Of a stretch of DNA of 64,000 nucleotides, positions 37,301 through 44,764 are shown in pieces. This DNA comes from Eonycteris spelaea (taxonomy: Eukaryota > Chordata > Mammalia > Chiroptera > Pteropodidae). The notes under the pieces are model-generated. The model had not been told where the DNA came from. It saw only the letters and a list, made by a program, of their open reading frames with translations, and ran no database searches. Location of the stretch: contig PUFA01000695.1 of assembly GCA_003508835.1 (NCBI GenBank), forward strand, positions 52,395 to 116,394. The letters are read 5' to 3'. The position numbers were made by a program, and so were the translations under genes. Position 1 is the stretch's first letter, and each line of letters opens with the position of its first letter.

Positions 37301-40300
37301 TAAAAACACAAGCAACCAAAGAAACAAACAAACTGGACTTCATCAAAATTAAAATCTTTTGTGTGTCAAAGGACACTATCAAGAAAGTGAAATACAACCC
37401 ACAGAATGGTGGAACGTATTTACAAATCTTATATTTGATAGGTTATACTTTCCGGAATATCTGAAGGACACTTACAACTCAACAATAAAAAGACAATCAA
37501 CCCAATCTAAAAATGGGGAAATGATTTGAATAGACATTTCTCTAAACAGGATGTACGAATGACCAGCAAGCACATGAAAATATGCTCAACATTATTAGTC
37601 ATTGTGGAAATGCAGTTGAAAATGACAATGAGATACCACTTTAATACACACTAAGATGGTTTTCAGTGAAACAAAGATAAGTATAGATATGAATGTGGAG
37701 ATATCAGAACTTTCATGTATTATTGGTATGATTGTAAAATGGAGCATTCACTGAGGACAGTTTTTTGAAAGTTCCTCAAAATATTAAACATAGAGTTACC
37801 ATATGACCCAGTAATCTCACACCTAATATACTAAGAGAAATGAAAACAGATTCACTCAAAAGCTTGTACAGGAAGGTTTATAGCAGCATTGTTCCTAATA
37901 GCCAAAGTGTGGAAACAATCCAAATGTCTTTTAGCTGATGGATAGATAAAGAAATCTGGTACATCCATTTAGTGGAATATCATTCAGTAATAAAAAAGAA
38001 TATAGTTCTGATATACGCATGACACAGATGAACCTTGAAAACATTACAATAAGTGAAAGAAGCACTTTAAAAAAGTCGCATATAATTTCATTTATATGAA
38101 ATGTCCAGTATAGGGAAATTCATATGAACTGAAAGCAGATTTGTGGTTGCCAGGGTCTAGGGGAAGGGGAAGAATAGGGAGTGATCTGTTATCTTAAAGA
38201 GTTTCTATTTGAGGTGATAAAAATATTTTAGAATTAGAGGACCGAAAAAAAATGGCGTAGATGAAACTCTGTTCATTCCTTTGGCAACCAAATCAAAGTT
38301 GTGACAGAAACAAGGAGCAGTAGCAAGGAAAAATTGCCTGGTATCTAGATAAATAAGCCATACAAATAGGGAGAGATACAAGAAATCACCCTGTAACAGC
38401 AGAAGGTAGGACAGGGTGAGGATGCAGGGCTGCCTAGTTTCCAGAGGCTGAGTGAGACGGAGACTGTGGTAGTAGCAGTGGCAGCACCTCTTAAAGGGGC
38501 TGGGTCTGCAAGCGGATTTTTTCAGTGATGGACCTGCTCGCTCTGAGCACCAGTGCCGATTCGATTCGGCTGCGTGCAACAGGGCACCAGGGACTTACAG
38601 GGAGACCGTCAGAGTGAGGGCTGAGACGAGACTTGCTCTGTACAGAAGTGCTGGCGATATCCCTTGTTCCCTGTTGAACCCTCCCTGCTCCCAGTGCACG
38701 GACACAGCTCTGCTATAGCCTAGACATCATCAAACTGAATAATGGAGGTTGCTCCTCCCAGAGGATTCCCTGAAACCCCGCCTCCCCCAGCTCGTGGCTC
38801 CACCCAAGCCACATCCAGGTATATCCTCAGTGAGACAGGTGCTCCTTGCTGAGCAGTGCCTAGATTCACACTGGAGGCAGCTGGCCTCGGTTTCTGGTGT
38901 GGCCTTTTGAGGTAACTATAAGCAAAGCATCTGTGGATTGCTTGCTGAATCTTAACGGGTGGCCTGGGAGGGGTAGAGGCTTGGGCTAAGTTTGGCCTGC
39001 AGCTGGACCCCTCTCAGGACTGTGCCACTAGACACCTACTTCACAAATCCACACTAATAAGACTGGAAGACTTAGAAGCTTTGCTTAGTACATAGAAACT
39101 GACACATAAAGGCAGACAAAATGGGAAGACAAAGAAGCAGAAACCATATGAGAGAAGAGAACAGAGATCCAGATATAATGGAGTCAAGTAATCTAATAGA
39201 TGCAGAGTTCAAAAATCTTCCCCATGCTATACTCTACATCTCCATGTCTATTCTACAACTGTCTATTTGTACCTCTTAATCCCTTTGCCTTTTTGTTGCC
39301 ATCCTCCCAAACCCCCTCCAATCTAGTATCCCTCAAAATATTCTCTGTATCTATGAGCTTATTTCCATTTTTGTTGTTGTTGTTATTTTGTTCTTTAGAT
39401 TCCACATGTATGTGAAATCATGCAATATTTGTCTTTCTCTATCCAACTCATTTCACTCAGCACAATACCCTATAGGTCCATCAAGGCAATATCTTTTTCC
39501 ATCCCCTTCCTGTTAGTCTCTGTGTGTTTTTTAACTGAAGTGAGTCTCTTGTAGGCAGCATATGTAGGGGTCTTGTTTTCTTATCCATTCAGCCACTCTG
39601 TCTTTTGGTTGGAGCACTTAAATCTTTTCCATTTGAGGTACTTGTTGATAGGAATGTAGTTATTACCATTCTTTTTTCCTCTTTTTAATACGTATTGTTT
39701 TTTTTATTCTTAAAGAAATCTCTCCAACATTTTCTGTAGTACTGGCTTGGTGTTAACAATTCCTTTAGCTTATTTTTTGTCTGGGAAGTTCTTTATCTGT
39801 CCTTCAACTCTAAATGGTAGATTTGCTGGGTAAAGTGCTCTGTTGTAGATCCTGGGTTTTCATCAACTCGAATATTTTGTGTGAAGCCCTTCAGTTCTGC
39901 ATGATTTCTTTTGAGTTTTAGCTGCCAGTCTAATCGGTGCTCCCTTGTAGGGAATTAACTGCTTTTTTTTTTTCTTGCTGCCTTTAAGATTCTCTCTTTG
40001 TATTTAACCTTTGGCATTTTAATTATGATGTGTCTTGGTTTGAGGCTCTTTGTTTCTTCTTTCTTGGGTCTCTCTGAGCTTCCTGGGGTTGTATGTCTAT
40101 TTCCTTCACCAGTTCAGGGAAGTTTTCCATCATTATTTCTTCAAATAGCTCTTCAATGTCTTATTTTCCTTCAGGTTCCCCCATGGCATGGATATTTAGT
40201 GTCCCATAGTTTTGGCTTCTTTTTTTTTTTTGCCATTCTGATTAAATGCCCTTGGCTTCTCCATCCTCTATATTGGTGATTTGATCCTCTTTTTTATTCC

Positions 40301-42240
40301 CTCTGTTAATTCCCTCTAATACACTCTTCATCTCGGATAATGTGTCCTTCATTTCTGACTGGTTCCTTTTTATAATTTCCATTTCCATTTTTATGTTTTT
40401 TATCTCTGTTAAAGTTCTCACTGAATTCATCTACACTGCCCTTAACTTCATTGAGCATCCTTATAACTAGTGTTTTGAAATTTGCATCTGTTAGATTGCT
40501 TGATTCATTATTCCTGGATTTCTGTTATATTCTCTCATAGGTTTCTGCTTCCTTGTCTTCCCATTTTGACTCCCTTTCTGTGTCTGTTTCTATATAATAA
40601 GCAAAGCTCCTAAGTCTCCCATTCTTATCAGCACAGCTTTGTGTAGTATGTGTCCTGTGGCATAGTCCTGAGAAAGTTTCAGCTACAAGCCAAGTTTAGG
40701 GCCACCTGTTAAGATTCAGTAAGCAATCTATAAAATGTGTTTATAGTTGCCTCAAGAAACTATACCAGAAGCTGAGGCCAGCTGCCACCAGTGTGAATCT
40801 TGGCTCTGCTCAGCAAGGAACAGCAGACTCACTGAGGACACAACGGGGTTTGTCTTGGGTGGGGCTGCAAGTTGGGAGAGGAGGGGTTTCAGGGAATCCT
40901 CTGGATGGAGCAACCTCTGTTATCCAGTTTGATGACGTCTCAGTTACGACAGCGCCTGTGTTTGCACACTGGGATCGGGGAGGGTTCAAGAGAGGAGCAA
41001 CGGATATCGCTGGCAATTCTGTCTGGGAAAGAGCCTCACCTCTGGCCCTCACTCTGACAACTCAGTGTCCCCCTGTAAGTCCCTGGTAACTGCCCCCCAA
41101 CCACAACCCACCCATGCAGCTGACCTGGTGCTGGTTCTCAGAGTGAGCAGGTCTGTCACTGAGTAATTCTGCTCACAGATACGGCCTCTTTCAGAGGCGT
41201 CTGCAGCTGCTACAGCCTCTGTCCCACTCAGCCGCTCTGGACAGAGCAGCCTCACGTGTTCACCCCCTCCTACTTTCTACCATTGCAGGTTGATTAGTTA
41301 TTTTTTTCCTTAGTTGGAGTGCTTCTATTCATCTAGATCTCAGGCAACTTTCCTTGCTGTTTGCATTGTGTTTCTGTCACAACTTTGATTTGGTCACAAG
41401 AGGGATAAACAAAGTCCCTATTATCTATGCCACCTTTTTCCTCCTCTCAATCGTACACATTAATTGTATATTTTAAAATTTTGATTGCTGTGTTATGTGC
41501 CTTATAGCTCAGTAAAATATAATTGAACACTTGTATTTTTAAGTTTTCATTTATTATTCTCTTAAATATCTTTCTTTATCAATATATATTAAGCTTTTCT
41601 GTTTGTTTGAACAGCTCTGCTTTTCTGTTTTGAATTTTAGTGGGCATTAATGCTAGTGGTATACATTTTGGTTTTCACTAGGTATTTTCTTCCTCATTAC
41701 ACATAGTGCTCATTCTTGTGTCCCAGTGAAAAAGTGGCATAGATTTAGTGAAGTGTGTCTGTCCTATGGTACTAACGGAGATCACCTCTTCTTCTCTCAC
41801 TCCAGGTGCCTTCAGGATAATGAGTGGAACTACGCCAGAGCTGGTCAGGTCTTCACTGTGCTCAAGGTGAGGTCTGGGTATCAAGTGGGTTAAAGTGTTT
41901 CTGGGCCTTTAGCAAGGCCAAGAATGTGGAGGCTGGTGCCCTGGAAATGAAACCCAGGGAGCTGGCTCTCTGACATCCCGACTCCTCCCCTCCAGAGCAA
42001 GGGCATGATTCCAGAGGACGCCTTCAAACAAAACCCCTAAAGAGAGCCCTTAGATGTCATCTTTGTCTTCATCCACATCGTTCCAGTTTCTCTTTTCTCC
42101 AGCCTATGACTAGGGTTGGAGGCCTGGCTGATCAAGAATCCAAAGTTAACTAACCACCTGAAGGGTCAGTTGTTTTGTTTGTTTTCCTCACTCATGATTA
42201 CTGTTTATTCTCATAATAAAAACTAATGTTTCATATTGTA
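15556..42240 (+). CDS. NXF2: NXF2-like nuclear RNA export factor gene, 22 exons, two frame-breaking indels
   Basis: NXF proteins carry mRNA through the nuclear pore: the RRM and LRR domains bind RNA, the NTF2-like domain pairs with NXT1/p15, and the C-terminal UBA-like domain binds FG nucleoporins. Here 21 coding exons have matching phases and GT-AG sites and would encode about 630 residues, close to the roughly 626 of human NXF2. Approximate domains: basic N-terminus 1-118, RRM-like 125-225, LRR 235-383, NTF2-like 390-570, UBA/TAP-C 575-630. The N-terminus (KKYGTYRNE; later [13 protein letters not shown]) resembles NXF2 more than NXF1. Two indels break it: a missing base in exon 4 (stop at 30,340) and two extra bases in exon 15 (stop at 34,332). 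All other exons are open, and no splice site is lost. It is either a young pseudogene or a functional gene with sequence errors. NXF3 or NXF5 orthology is less likely because the UBA region is complete. Confidence 0.85.
16430..16527 (+). CDS. NXF2: NXF2-like exon 2 (start codon)
   Basis: Acceptor ttctctcatttcag before 16,430 and donor G|GTAAAA after 16,527. ATG at 16,458 has A at -3. It encodes about 23 residues beginning [18 protein letters not shown] and ends in phase 1. A longer N-terminus than human NXF2 is suggested. Confidence 0.85.
16602..16938 (-). mobile_element. MaLR-type LTR (MLT1/MST-like)
   Basis: The left end is the complement of a MaLR LTR 3' end ('ctgctataaca', 'ggtggcttataaacagcag', 'cacaactttggaggctgagaagtcc'). 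The right part ('ataccatcacgttggagattagg') is the complement of the LTR 5' part. It lies in intron 2 of the NXF2-like gene. Confidence 0.6.
16939..19290. other. Intron 2, proximal part, no exon seen
   Basis: I find no credible exon. The segment 17,465-17,720 looks like an old interspersed repeat that I cannot name. A MIR relic lies at 17,845-17,930. The remainder is AT-rich and unassigned. Confidence 0.4.
17845..17930 (-). mobile_element. MIR SINE fragment
   Basis: 'gaagctcagagagattgag' followed by 'aaatcacataggcagtaagtgacagaccagcattcc' is the complement of the MIR core (the 'cttactagctgtgtgaccttgggcaa' region). Confidence 0.6.
19295..19343. repeat. (AT)n microsatellite
   Basis: About 24 uninterrupted TA repeats. 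It is self-complementary and able to extrude as a cruciform. Confidence 0.97.
19815..20240 (-). pseudogene. Unidentified degraded coding relic (frameshifted)
   Basis: Two minus-strand open frames (20,234-19,944 and 20,035-19,817) overlap out of frame. Read consecutively they give about 130 codons with protein-like composition ([40 protein letters not shown]). I do not recognise the family. A retroelement remnant is plausible, and chance cannot be excluded. Confidence 0.25.
20738..21055 (+). mobile_element. hAT-Charlie non-autonomous DNA transposon (MER1-like)
   Basis: The element starts CAGAGGTCAACAGACTTC and ends GTTGGCCAACCCCTG, forming imperfect terminal inverted repeats. It is flanked by an 8-bp target-site duplication, ctctaagc (20,730-20,737) / ctgtaagc (21,056-21,063), with one mismatch. 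Orientation is arbitrary. The 'ggccagat..tttgtgggcca..ctctgt' interior is typical of the MER1 group. Confidence 0.75.
21168..21300 (+). mobile_element. hAT-Charlie MER5-like fragment
   Basis: 'gtggttttcaaccttgggtgcac', 'gagtttaaaaatgtggttgcctggg' and 'ccaattctttaattg' match the 5' half of the MER5 palindromic element. The 3' half is lost. Confidence 0.6.
21301..22570. other. Intron 2, middle part, no exon seen
   Basis: No exon or named repeat could be supported. A diverged stretch near 21,940-22,200 ('atggatgggcctcaaaaacattatactcac', 'ggtgggttacat') looks like an old L1 3' relic in plus orientation. Confidence 0.4.
22575..23310 (-). mobile_element. LINE-1 3' fragment (antisense)
   Basis: This is the complement of an old L1 3' end and ORF2 C-terminal region. 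Diagnostic stretches are 'aaggctgaataatatt', 'tttatacattcatccatggatggacatt' and 'ggctatatacccagaag'. Confidence 0.75.
23500..23760 (-). mobile_element. MIR-like relic
   Basis: 'gtcacaggcattcctctaggtgctt', 'aattacctaatgaggtacgaactaatactgtcctc' and 'aaagttacttgctctggacc' follow the order of a reversed MIR-type SINE. It is strongly diverged. Confidence 0.35.
24240..25070 (+). mobile_element. LINE-1 3' end (L1MA/B-like)
   Basis: This is the plus-strand ORF2 C-terminal region ('gtgatccagcaattcctcacttggg', 'tatacaatgggatactattcagcc') followed by a 3' UTR and a short A-rich tail at 25,045-25,065. The reading frame is broken. Confidence 0.8.
25071..27725. other. Intron 2, no exon seen
   Basis: This 2.6-kb stretch contains neither L1 nor a recognisable exon. 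Open frames at 25,396-25,668 (minus) and 25,960-26,205 (minus) are about 80-90 codons and resemble no protein family I know. Confidence 0.4.
27730..28385 (+). mobile_element. LINE-1 fragments (ORF2 piece joined to a 3' end)
   Basis: 27,730-28,270 is a plus-strand ORF2 internal piece ('accacagtggaatcaaattaggaatcaa'). It jumps at about 28,272 to an L1 terminal tail ('acacacaatgcaatatacatg', 'ttaaccaatgtcaccccaat'). An (AAGT)n run follows at 28,380-28,412. The short tail is of the kind I associate with bat L1. Confidence 0.7.
28960..28991 (+). CDS. Candidate alternative first coding exon of the NXF2-like gene
   Basis: A pyrimidine-rich tract ending in cttctcacccag precedes a 32-nt segment. It holds an ATG at 28,961 ([10 protein letters not shown]) and is followed by the strong donor A|GTAAGC. 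It would end in phase 1, exactly the phase needed by exon 3 at 29,164. The match of acceptor, donor, start codon and phase is suggestive, but no homologue supports it. Confidence 0.3.
29164..29338 (+). CDS. NXF2: NXF2-like exon 3
   Basis: Acceptor ttcccctttt-cag and donor CA|GTAAGT. 175 nt, entered in phase 1 and left in phase 2, open throughout. It encodes the basic, Gly/Arg-containing N-terminal region ([27 protein letters not shown]) that in NXF proteins contacts export adaptors and importins. Confidence 0.9.
29568..29720 (+). CDS. NXF2: NXF2-like exon 4, carries the first frameshift
   Basis: Acceptor ccagcag before 29,568; a second AG three bases upstream allows a start at 29,565, adding one Ser. 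Donor ACA|GTAAGT after 29,720. It encodes the linker ([20 protein letters not shown]) into the RRM. The frame is broken at the A-run 29,685-29,689. The conserved GDWFKIT segment just before the donor is only readable in the -1 frame. Confidence 0.88.
29685..29689 (+). other. Frameshift 1: one base missing in an A-run of exon 4
   Basis: Upstream codons (TPYSV...EKNT) and downstream codons ([11 protein letters not shown]) lie in frames that differ by one missing base. The switch falls at AAAAA. The exon is 153 nt where its phases require 154. As written, translation reads into exon 5 and stops at 30,340-30,342 after about 137 residues, before the RRM is completed. Confidence 0.85.
30327..30410 (+). 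CDS. NXF2: NXF2-like exon 5 (RRM)
   Basis: Acceptor ttcacccttag, donor GAT|GTAAGA. 84 nt, phase 0 to 0: [20 protein letters not shown] and following, matching the NXF RRM region IPYG.KYDK.WL..IQS. Confidence 0.92.
30517..30621 (+). CDS. NXF2: NXF2-like exon 6 (RRM)
   Basis: 105 nt, phase 0 to 0. It encodes [20 protein letters not shown] and following, the beta-strand/RNP1-like core of the NXF RRM. Donor AAG|GTGCGT. Confidence 0.93.
30735..30815 (+). CDS. NXF2: NXF2-like exon 7 (RRM end)
   Basis: 81 nt, phase 0 to 0: [20 protein letters not shown] and following. It is preceded by ttttcttcctgaag and followed by AAG|GTAATG. Confidence 0.92.
30929..30998 (+). CDS. NXF2: NXF2-like exon 8 (RRM-LRR linker)
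   Basis: 70 nt, phase 0 to 1: [20 protein letters not shown] and following, the conserved SKRYD.SQ.ALDL segment of the family. Confidence 0.93.
31145..31233 (+). CDS. NXF2: NXF2-like exon 9 (LRR)
   Basis: 89 nt, phase 1 to 0: [20 protein letters not shown] and following. It contains the family-typical LNRR.CMAATL..IE motif. Confidence 0.93.
31350..31457 (+). CDS. NXF2: NXF2-like exon 10 (LRR)
   Basis: 108 nt, phase 0 to 0: [20 protein letters not shown] and following, a leucine-rich repeat unit ending KILNLSKNE. Acceptor tccccaaag, donor GAG|GTAAGA. Confidence 0.95.
31646..31755 (+). CDS. NXF2: NXF2-like exon 11 (LRR)
   Basis: 110 nt, phase 0 to 2: [17 protein letters not shown] and DQSTYI, the last LRR and cap. 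The donor AG|GTTGGT is weaker than the others in this gene. Confidence 0.92.
31756..33339. other. Intron 11, no exon or transposable element seen
   Basis: This is a GC-richer intron. A 191-codon open frame at 31,779-32,354 has no family resemblance and overlaps no splice evidence, so I treat it as chance. Confidence 0.5.
33340..33376 (+). CDS. NXF2: NXF2-like exon 12
   Basis: 37 nt, entered in phase 2 and left in phase 0: (S)[12 protein letters not shown], the end of the LRR domain. Donor CTG|GTAAGT. Confidence 0.9.
33590..33730. repeat. Polypurine (GGGA/GAGA)n tract
   Basis: About 140 bases are nearly all purine on the plus strand (GGGAGGGAGG, GAGAGAGA blocks), in intron 12. Such tracts can form triplex (H-DNA) structures. 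Confidence 0.9.
33909..33974 (+). CDS. NXF2: NXF2-like exon 13
   Basis: 66 nt, phase 0 to 0: [20 protein letters not shown] and CK, the linker between the LRR and NTF2-like domains. Acceptor ccttctgcag. Confidence 0.92.
34059..34114 (+). CDS. NXF2: NXF2-like exon 14 (NTF2-like domain start)
   Basis: 56 nt, phase 0 to 2: [18 protein letters not shown](Q), the first helix of the NTF2-like fold. Donor CA|GTAAGT. Confidence 0.92.
34256..34365 (+). CDS. NXF2: NXF2-like exon 15, carries the second frameshift
   Basis: Acceptor gttcccccacag, donor CC|GTGAGT. 110 nt where the phases demand 108. It opens [18 protein letters not shown], the hallmark NXF NTF2-like segment. After two extra bases the conserved [11 protein letters not shown] sequence is in another frame, and the original frame ends at TGA 34,332-34,334. 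Confidence 0.9.
34309..34312 (+). other. Frameshift 2: two extra bases (AC duplication) in exon 15
   Basis: The sequence reads TATCACACGACAAAG where the conserved protein needs one AC fewer (TAT CAC GAC AAA). It looks like a dinucleotide slippage event. It truncates the NTF2-like domain and removes the UBA region from any protein made through this exon. Confidence 0.85.
34484..34542 (+). CDS. NXF2: NXF2-like exon 16
   Basis: 59 nt, phase 2 to 1: (P)[19 protein letters not shown], in the NTF2-like domain. Acceptor tttgctcctag, donor CCCT|GTGCGT. Confidence 0.9.
34648..34763 (+). CDS. NXF2: NXF2-like exon 17
   Basis: 116 nt, phase 1 to 0. It holds [19 protein letters not shown], the most conserved NTF2-like strand region. 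Acceptor tttccccacag, donor ACG|GTGAGC. Confidence 0.93.
34858..34900 (+). CDS. NXF2: NXF2-like exon 18
   Basis: 43 nt, phase 0 to 1: [14 protein letters not shown]. Acceptor cttccctttcag, donor AAG|GTGAGT. Confidence 0.9.
35130..35280 (+). mobile_element. MIR SINE 3' part
   Basis: 'cctctcattttcctcatttgcaaattgg' followed by 'taataatatccgcctttaaggtagctatgaa' and a weak 'cacatagtag' tail match the MIR 3' half. It lies in intron 18. Confidence 0.5.
35463..35535 (+). CDS. NXF2: NXF2-like exon 19
   Basis: 73 nt, phase 1 to 2: (V)[20 protein letters not shown] and SSS, the last strand of the NTF2-like domain. The acceptor ttgttgttgaag has a weak pyrimidine tract. Confidence 0.9.
35640..35850 (+). 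mobile_element. MIR SINE
   Basis: 'cattggattctcttcctgaccc', 'tggtgaagtcacatcacctctctgtgactcagtgtcttcctctgaaaatggg' and a 3' tail follow MIR order. It lies in intron 19. Confidence 0.65.
36065..36247 (+). CDS. NXF2: NXF2-like exon 20 (NTF2-like end and UBA start)
   Basis: 183 nt, phase 2 to 2: [13 protein letters not shown] ends the NTF2-like domain. [19 protein letters not shown] begins the UBA/TAP-C domain. Acceptor ttttcctccag, donor AA|GTGAGT. Confidence 0.93.
36385..38225 (+). mobile_element. LINE-1 3' half (old, interrupted)
   Basis: Plus-strand ORF2 from the RT region ('atgacatgaccttgtatctgg') to the 3' end ('tttgtggttgccagggtctaggggaagggg'). Its last part appears to resume at 41,455-41,530 ('attgtatattttaaaattt', 'tagctcagtaaaatataattg'). 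The L1 block 38,228-41,455 is therefore inserted into it. It lies in intron 20. Confidence 0.8.
38228..39216 (+). mobile_element. LINE-1 5' UTR and ORF1 start (truncated)
   Basis: This is a plus-strand L1 5' region, GC-richer than its surroundings. It starts with the 'ccaaatcaaagttgtgacagaaac' block (about 38,287) and runs into the ORF1 start ('aatctaatagatgcagagttcaaaaa'). It stops abruptly where an antisense L1 begins. It forms an inverted pair with 40.45-41.45 kb. Confidence 0.75.
39217..41455 (-). mobile_element. Half-L1, antisense (5' UTR + ORF1 + 3' end, ORF2 deleted)
   Basis: Read on the minus strand from 41,455: 5' UTR to about 40,500, ORF1 with a coiled-coil-like stretch (40,430-40,242; [20 protein letters not shown]) and the C-terminal domain to about 39,700, then the ORF2 start at about 39,600. 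At 39,493-39,478 it jumps to the L1 3' terminal region ('ttgatggacctatagggtatt'), with the same breakpoint as the copy at 8,954. The 3' end is cut at 39,217. Confidence 0.75.
41806..41866 (+). CDS. NXF2: NXF2-like exon 21 (UBA)
   Basis: 61 nt, phase 2 to 0: [20 protein letters not shown], the UBA/TAP-C helix with the N-(D/E)-W motif needed for FG-nucleoporin binding. Acceptor cttctctcactccag, donor AAG|GTGAGG. It is separated from exon 20 by a 5.6-kb L1-filled intron. Confidence 0.94.
41996..42240 (+). CDS. NXF2: NXF2-like exon 22 (C-terminus, stop and 3' UTR)
   Basis: Coding part 41,996-42,040: [14 protein letters not shown] then TAA at 42,038-42,040. This matches the family's C-terminal (G.IPE.AFKQ) end, so the UBA domain is complete, unlike in NXF3 or NXF5. 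The 3' UTR runs to about 42,240. Confidence 0.93.
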
Positions 42241-42245
42241 TGTTG
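42215..42245 (+). terminator. Polyadenylation signal of the NXF2-like gene
   Basis: AATAAA at 42,215-42,220 is followed about 20-25 bases later by a GT-rich element (tgttgtgtgtcttg), the normal arrangement for 3' end cleavage. Confidence 0.85.
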
Positions 42246-43009
42246 TGTGTCTTGCATTGTTCTGTCCCTGCCCAACTGTGAGCTAATGGGTGCAGGACTG
42301 AAAGGCCCTGACATCTGCAACTCTAACTCCCCCATTTACCCTGGCATTCCCTAGCAGATACATCAGGGTCAACTCCATAGGTAGTTGCCAATAAATCCTG
42401 ATGAGAAGAGAAACACTGTTTTCAAGGATTGGCCTTTGGAGACAGTGTGACTTAGCCCGATGCTCTACCTGGCAACCCACAGAAGCAGGCTTGGTACCTG
42501 GCACAAAGGGGCTTTGCCAGAGATGCCTACTGTCTAGTGAGTGCTGTAGAAGAAAGAAAGATGAGGACTCAACATATTTTACTTCTTTGTAATCATTTTC
42601 AATGTTTTCAAATGATGTGCTGTGAACAAGTGTATGATTTGCACACAGGTAAGTAGGAAATGGACCTTTTTCACACCTCTCACCATGCTTGCATTCGTCT
42701 TTTTATCCATTGACACTTTAAAGCCCCCTCCAACTTTCTGAAGGTGCACTGTGGGTGGGATCTCACTTTAGCACCTGAGAATGATGGAGAGTCAGCCTAT
42801 CTTCCCAGGGCATTTCTCAGAGAGCTGACACTGGGTGCTCCATGTCTATGTGCTTGAGGGAGTTCAGCCATTTATTTTCACTTCCAAACAAACAATAGTA
42901 TGAAATCTCATATTATGGTCAGTTCTGTGGGACCTATCTCATTGACCAATTAGCAGTTCAGAATTGCAGGCAAGAGTTGAAAGGAAATTCAAGGACCTTG
43001 GATTTAAAG
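42246..43009. other. Intergenic stretch 3' of the gene, no gene seen
   Basis: Single-copy-looking DNA without an exon or a named repeat. Confidence 0.4.
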
Positions 43010-43217
43010 AGGGTTTTTTGAATTTGACCTCAAAGCAAGGGAAGTAAAACCTAAAATAAATGAATGAGACTACATCAAACTAAAAAGCTTCTGCATAGCA
43101 AAAGAATCCATCAACAAGGTAAAGAGACAACCATCTGAATAGGAAAATATATTTGCAAGCAATGCCTCCAATAAGGACCTAATATTCAAAACATACAAAG
43201 AACTCATACAACTCAAT

Positions 43218-43249
<32 letters not shown>

Positions 43250-44140
43250 AATCCAATGAAAATGGGCAGAGGACCTGGATAGACATTTCTCTCTAGAGGG
43301 CATGCAAATGGCTAGCTATTAGGGAAATGCCAATCAAAACCACAATGAGATACCATCTCACGCCTGTTAGAATAGCTATAATCAACAGGACAAGTAATAA
43401 CAAGTGTTGGAGAGGATGCGGAGGAAAAGGAACCCTTGTACATTGCTGGTGGTACTGCAAATTGGTACAGCCACTATGGAAAACAGTATGGAGGTTCCTC
43501 AGAAAACTAAGAATTGATCTACCATATGATCCAGCAATCCCTCTACTGGGTATTTATCCCAAAGACTTGAAAACTCATATCTGAAAAGATATTTGCAAAC
43601 CGATGTTCATAGCAGTATTATCACCGTGGCCAGGACATGGAAACAACTGCAGTGTCCTGCGATAGATGATTGGCTAAAGAAACAGTGGTACATATATACA
43701 ATGGAATGTTAGTCACAAGAAGAGATGAAATACTGACATTTGTGACAACATGGATAAACCTCAAGATAATCATACTAAGTGAAAAATAAGCCAGCCAGAA
43801 AAAGTTGAAAGCCACATGATATCACTTATATGTAGGATATAAACCTAAAAGCAATAAGTGAACAGGACAGAGACTCATGGACATGGACAATAGATTAGTG
43901 GTTACCAGAGGGCAGGGGGTGAAGGGAGTGGGGGAAGTAGATAGGGAAAAGGGGGTCAAATATGTGGTGACAGAAAGAAATCTAACTATGGGTGGTGAAC
44001 GAACACACAATGTAAATTTTATATATCTATATTAATATATATATTAATTATATATATATGACTTACTGTTAAATTGTACAGCTGAAATTTATTGGATTTC
44101 ATTAACCGATGTCACCATAAAAAATAATTAATTATTTAAA
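43010..44140 (+). mobile_element. LINE-1 3' end (younger subfamily)
   Basis: Plus-strand ORF2 C-terminal region, 3' UTR and tail ('ttcattaaccgatgtcacc'). An 86-codon stretch at 43,327-43,584 ([20 protein letters not shown], then [13 protein letters not shown]) is the ORF2p C-terminus. It is nearly identical to the copy at 53.1-54.3 kb and carries an (AAC)n expansion at 43,215-43,250. Confidence 0.88.
43215..43250 (+). repeat. (AAC)n microsatellite inside L1 ORF2
   Basis: About 11 AAC units directly after 'actcaat'. The other young L1 copy has the same kind of expansion at the same ORF2 position (53,329-53,373). Confidence 0.95.
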
Positions 44141-44179
44141 AAAGAGTTGAAAGGGACACTTGCACAATTTATTTTCCAC

Positions 44180-44330
44180 ACTGTAACGTAAACAACCTAA
44201 GGGACAGGCATCATCCCAGTTTCCACTAACACAGAGAAAAGGTGAGACTCAGAGAAATGAAATTGCTTACTAAAGATCGTGCATCCTGCAACTAAAGGTA
44301 CTTGAAGTCAAACCCATGCCTCAAACCACT
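44180..44330 (-). mobile_element. MIR-like relic
   Basis: 'catcatcccagtttccac', 'gagactcagagaaatgaaattgct' and 'aagtcaaacccatgcc' follow a reversed MIR-type core, strongly diverged. Confidence 0.4.
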
Positions 44331-44764
44331 GTTTCTGTATTGAGCATTCTTCTGTGTTAGGGCTGAACCCAACACAGGAAGGGATTCACCCAAGGTCCTG
44401 TTCTTCAGTGTTCTTCAAGCCACCTGAAGCCAGTCTTCTCTCCTTTTATTGCCTTTTCCCATATGTTAGTTTTTTTTCTGAGGCTCAGTTGGAAACTGCT
44501 CTTCCAGTGTCAAACTAGAAGGTAAAAGAAGGGAACGGGAAATCACTTGGAATTACCAAACTATTTTATTCTCTTTCTCAAAATTCCTCATTTAATTCAT
44601 CCACAACACAAAAATAATACCAAAGATTATGCACCAGGAATATGTCTATATGTTTTTCTTCCTTGGTTACATTTCCACAGATGCCCTCTATGACAGATAT
44701 GCTCTTTGGTTTAAAGTCATCTCTTTCATGGAAGGGATGGGCTGGGCTGGGCTGGGCAGTACTA

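Noticed and set aside
36385..41455. Possible extra NXF exons inside intron 20
   Set aside because: The whole interval is accounted for by nested L1 sequence, and exons 20 and 21 already join in phase with family-conserved residues.
29164..42040. Processed retrocopy interpretation of the NXF sequence
   Set aside because: Introns with consensus splice sites separate all exons, so this is an unprocessed gene and not a retrocopy.
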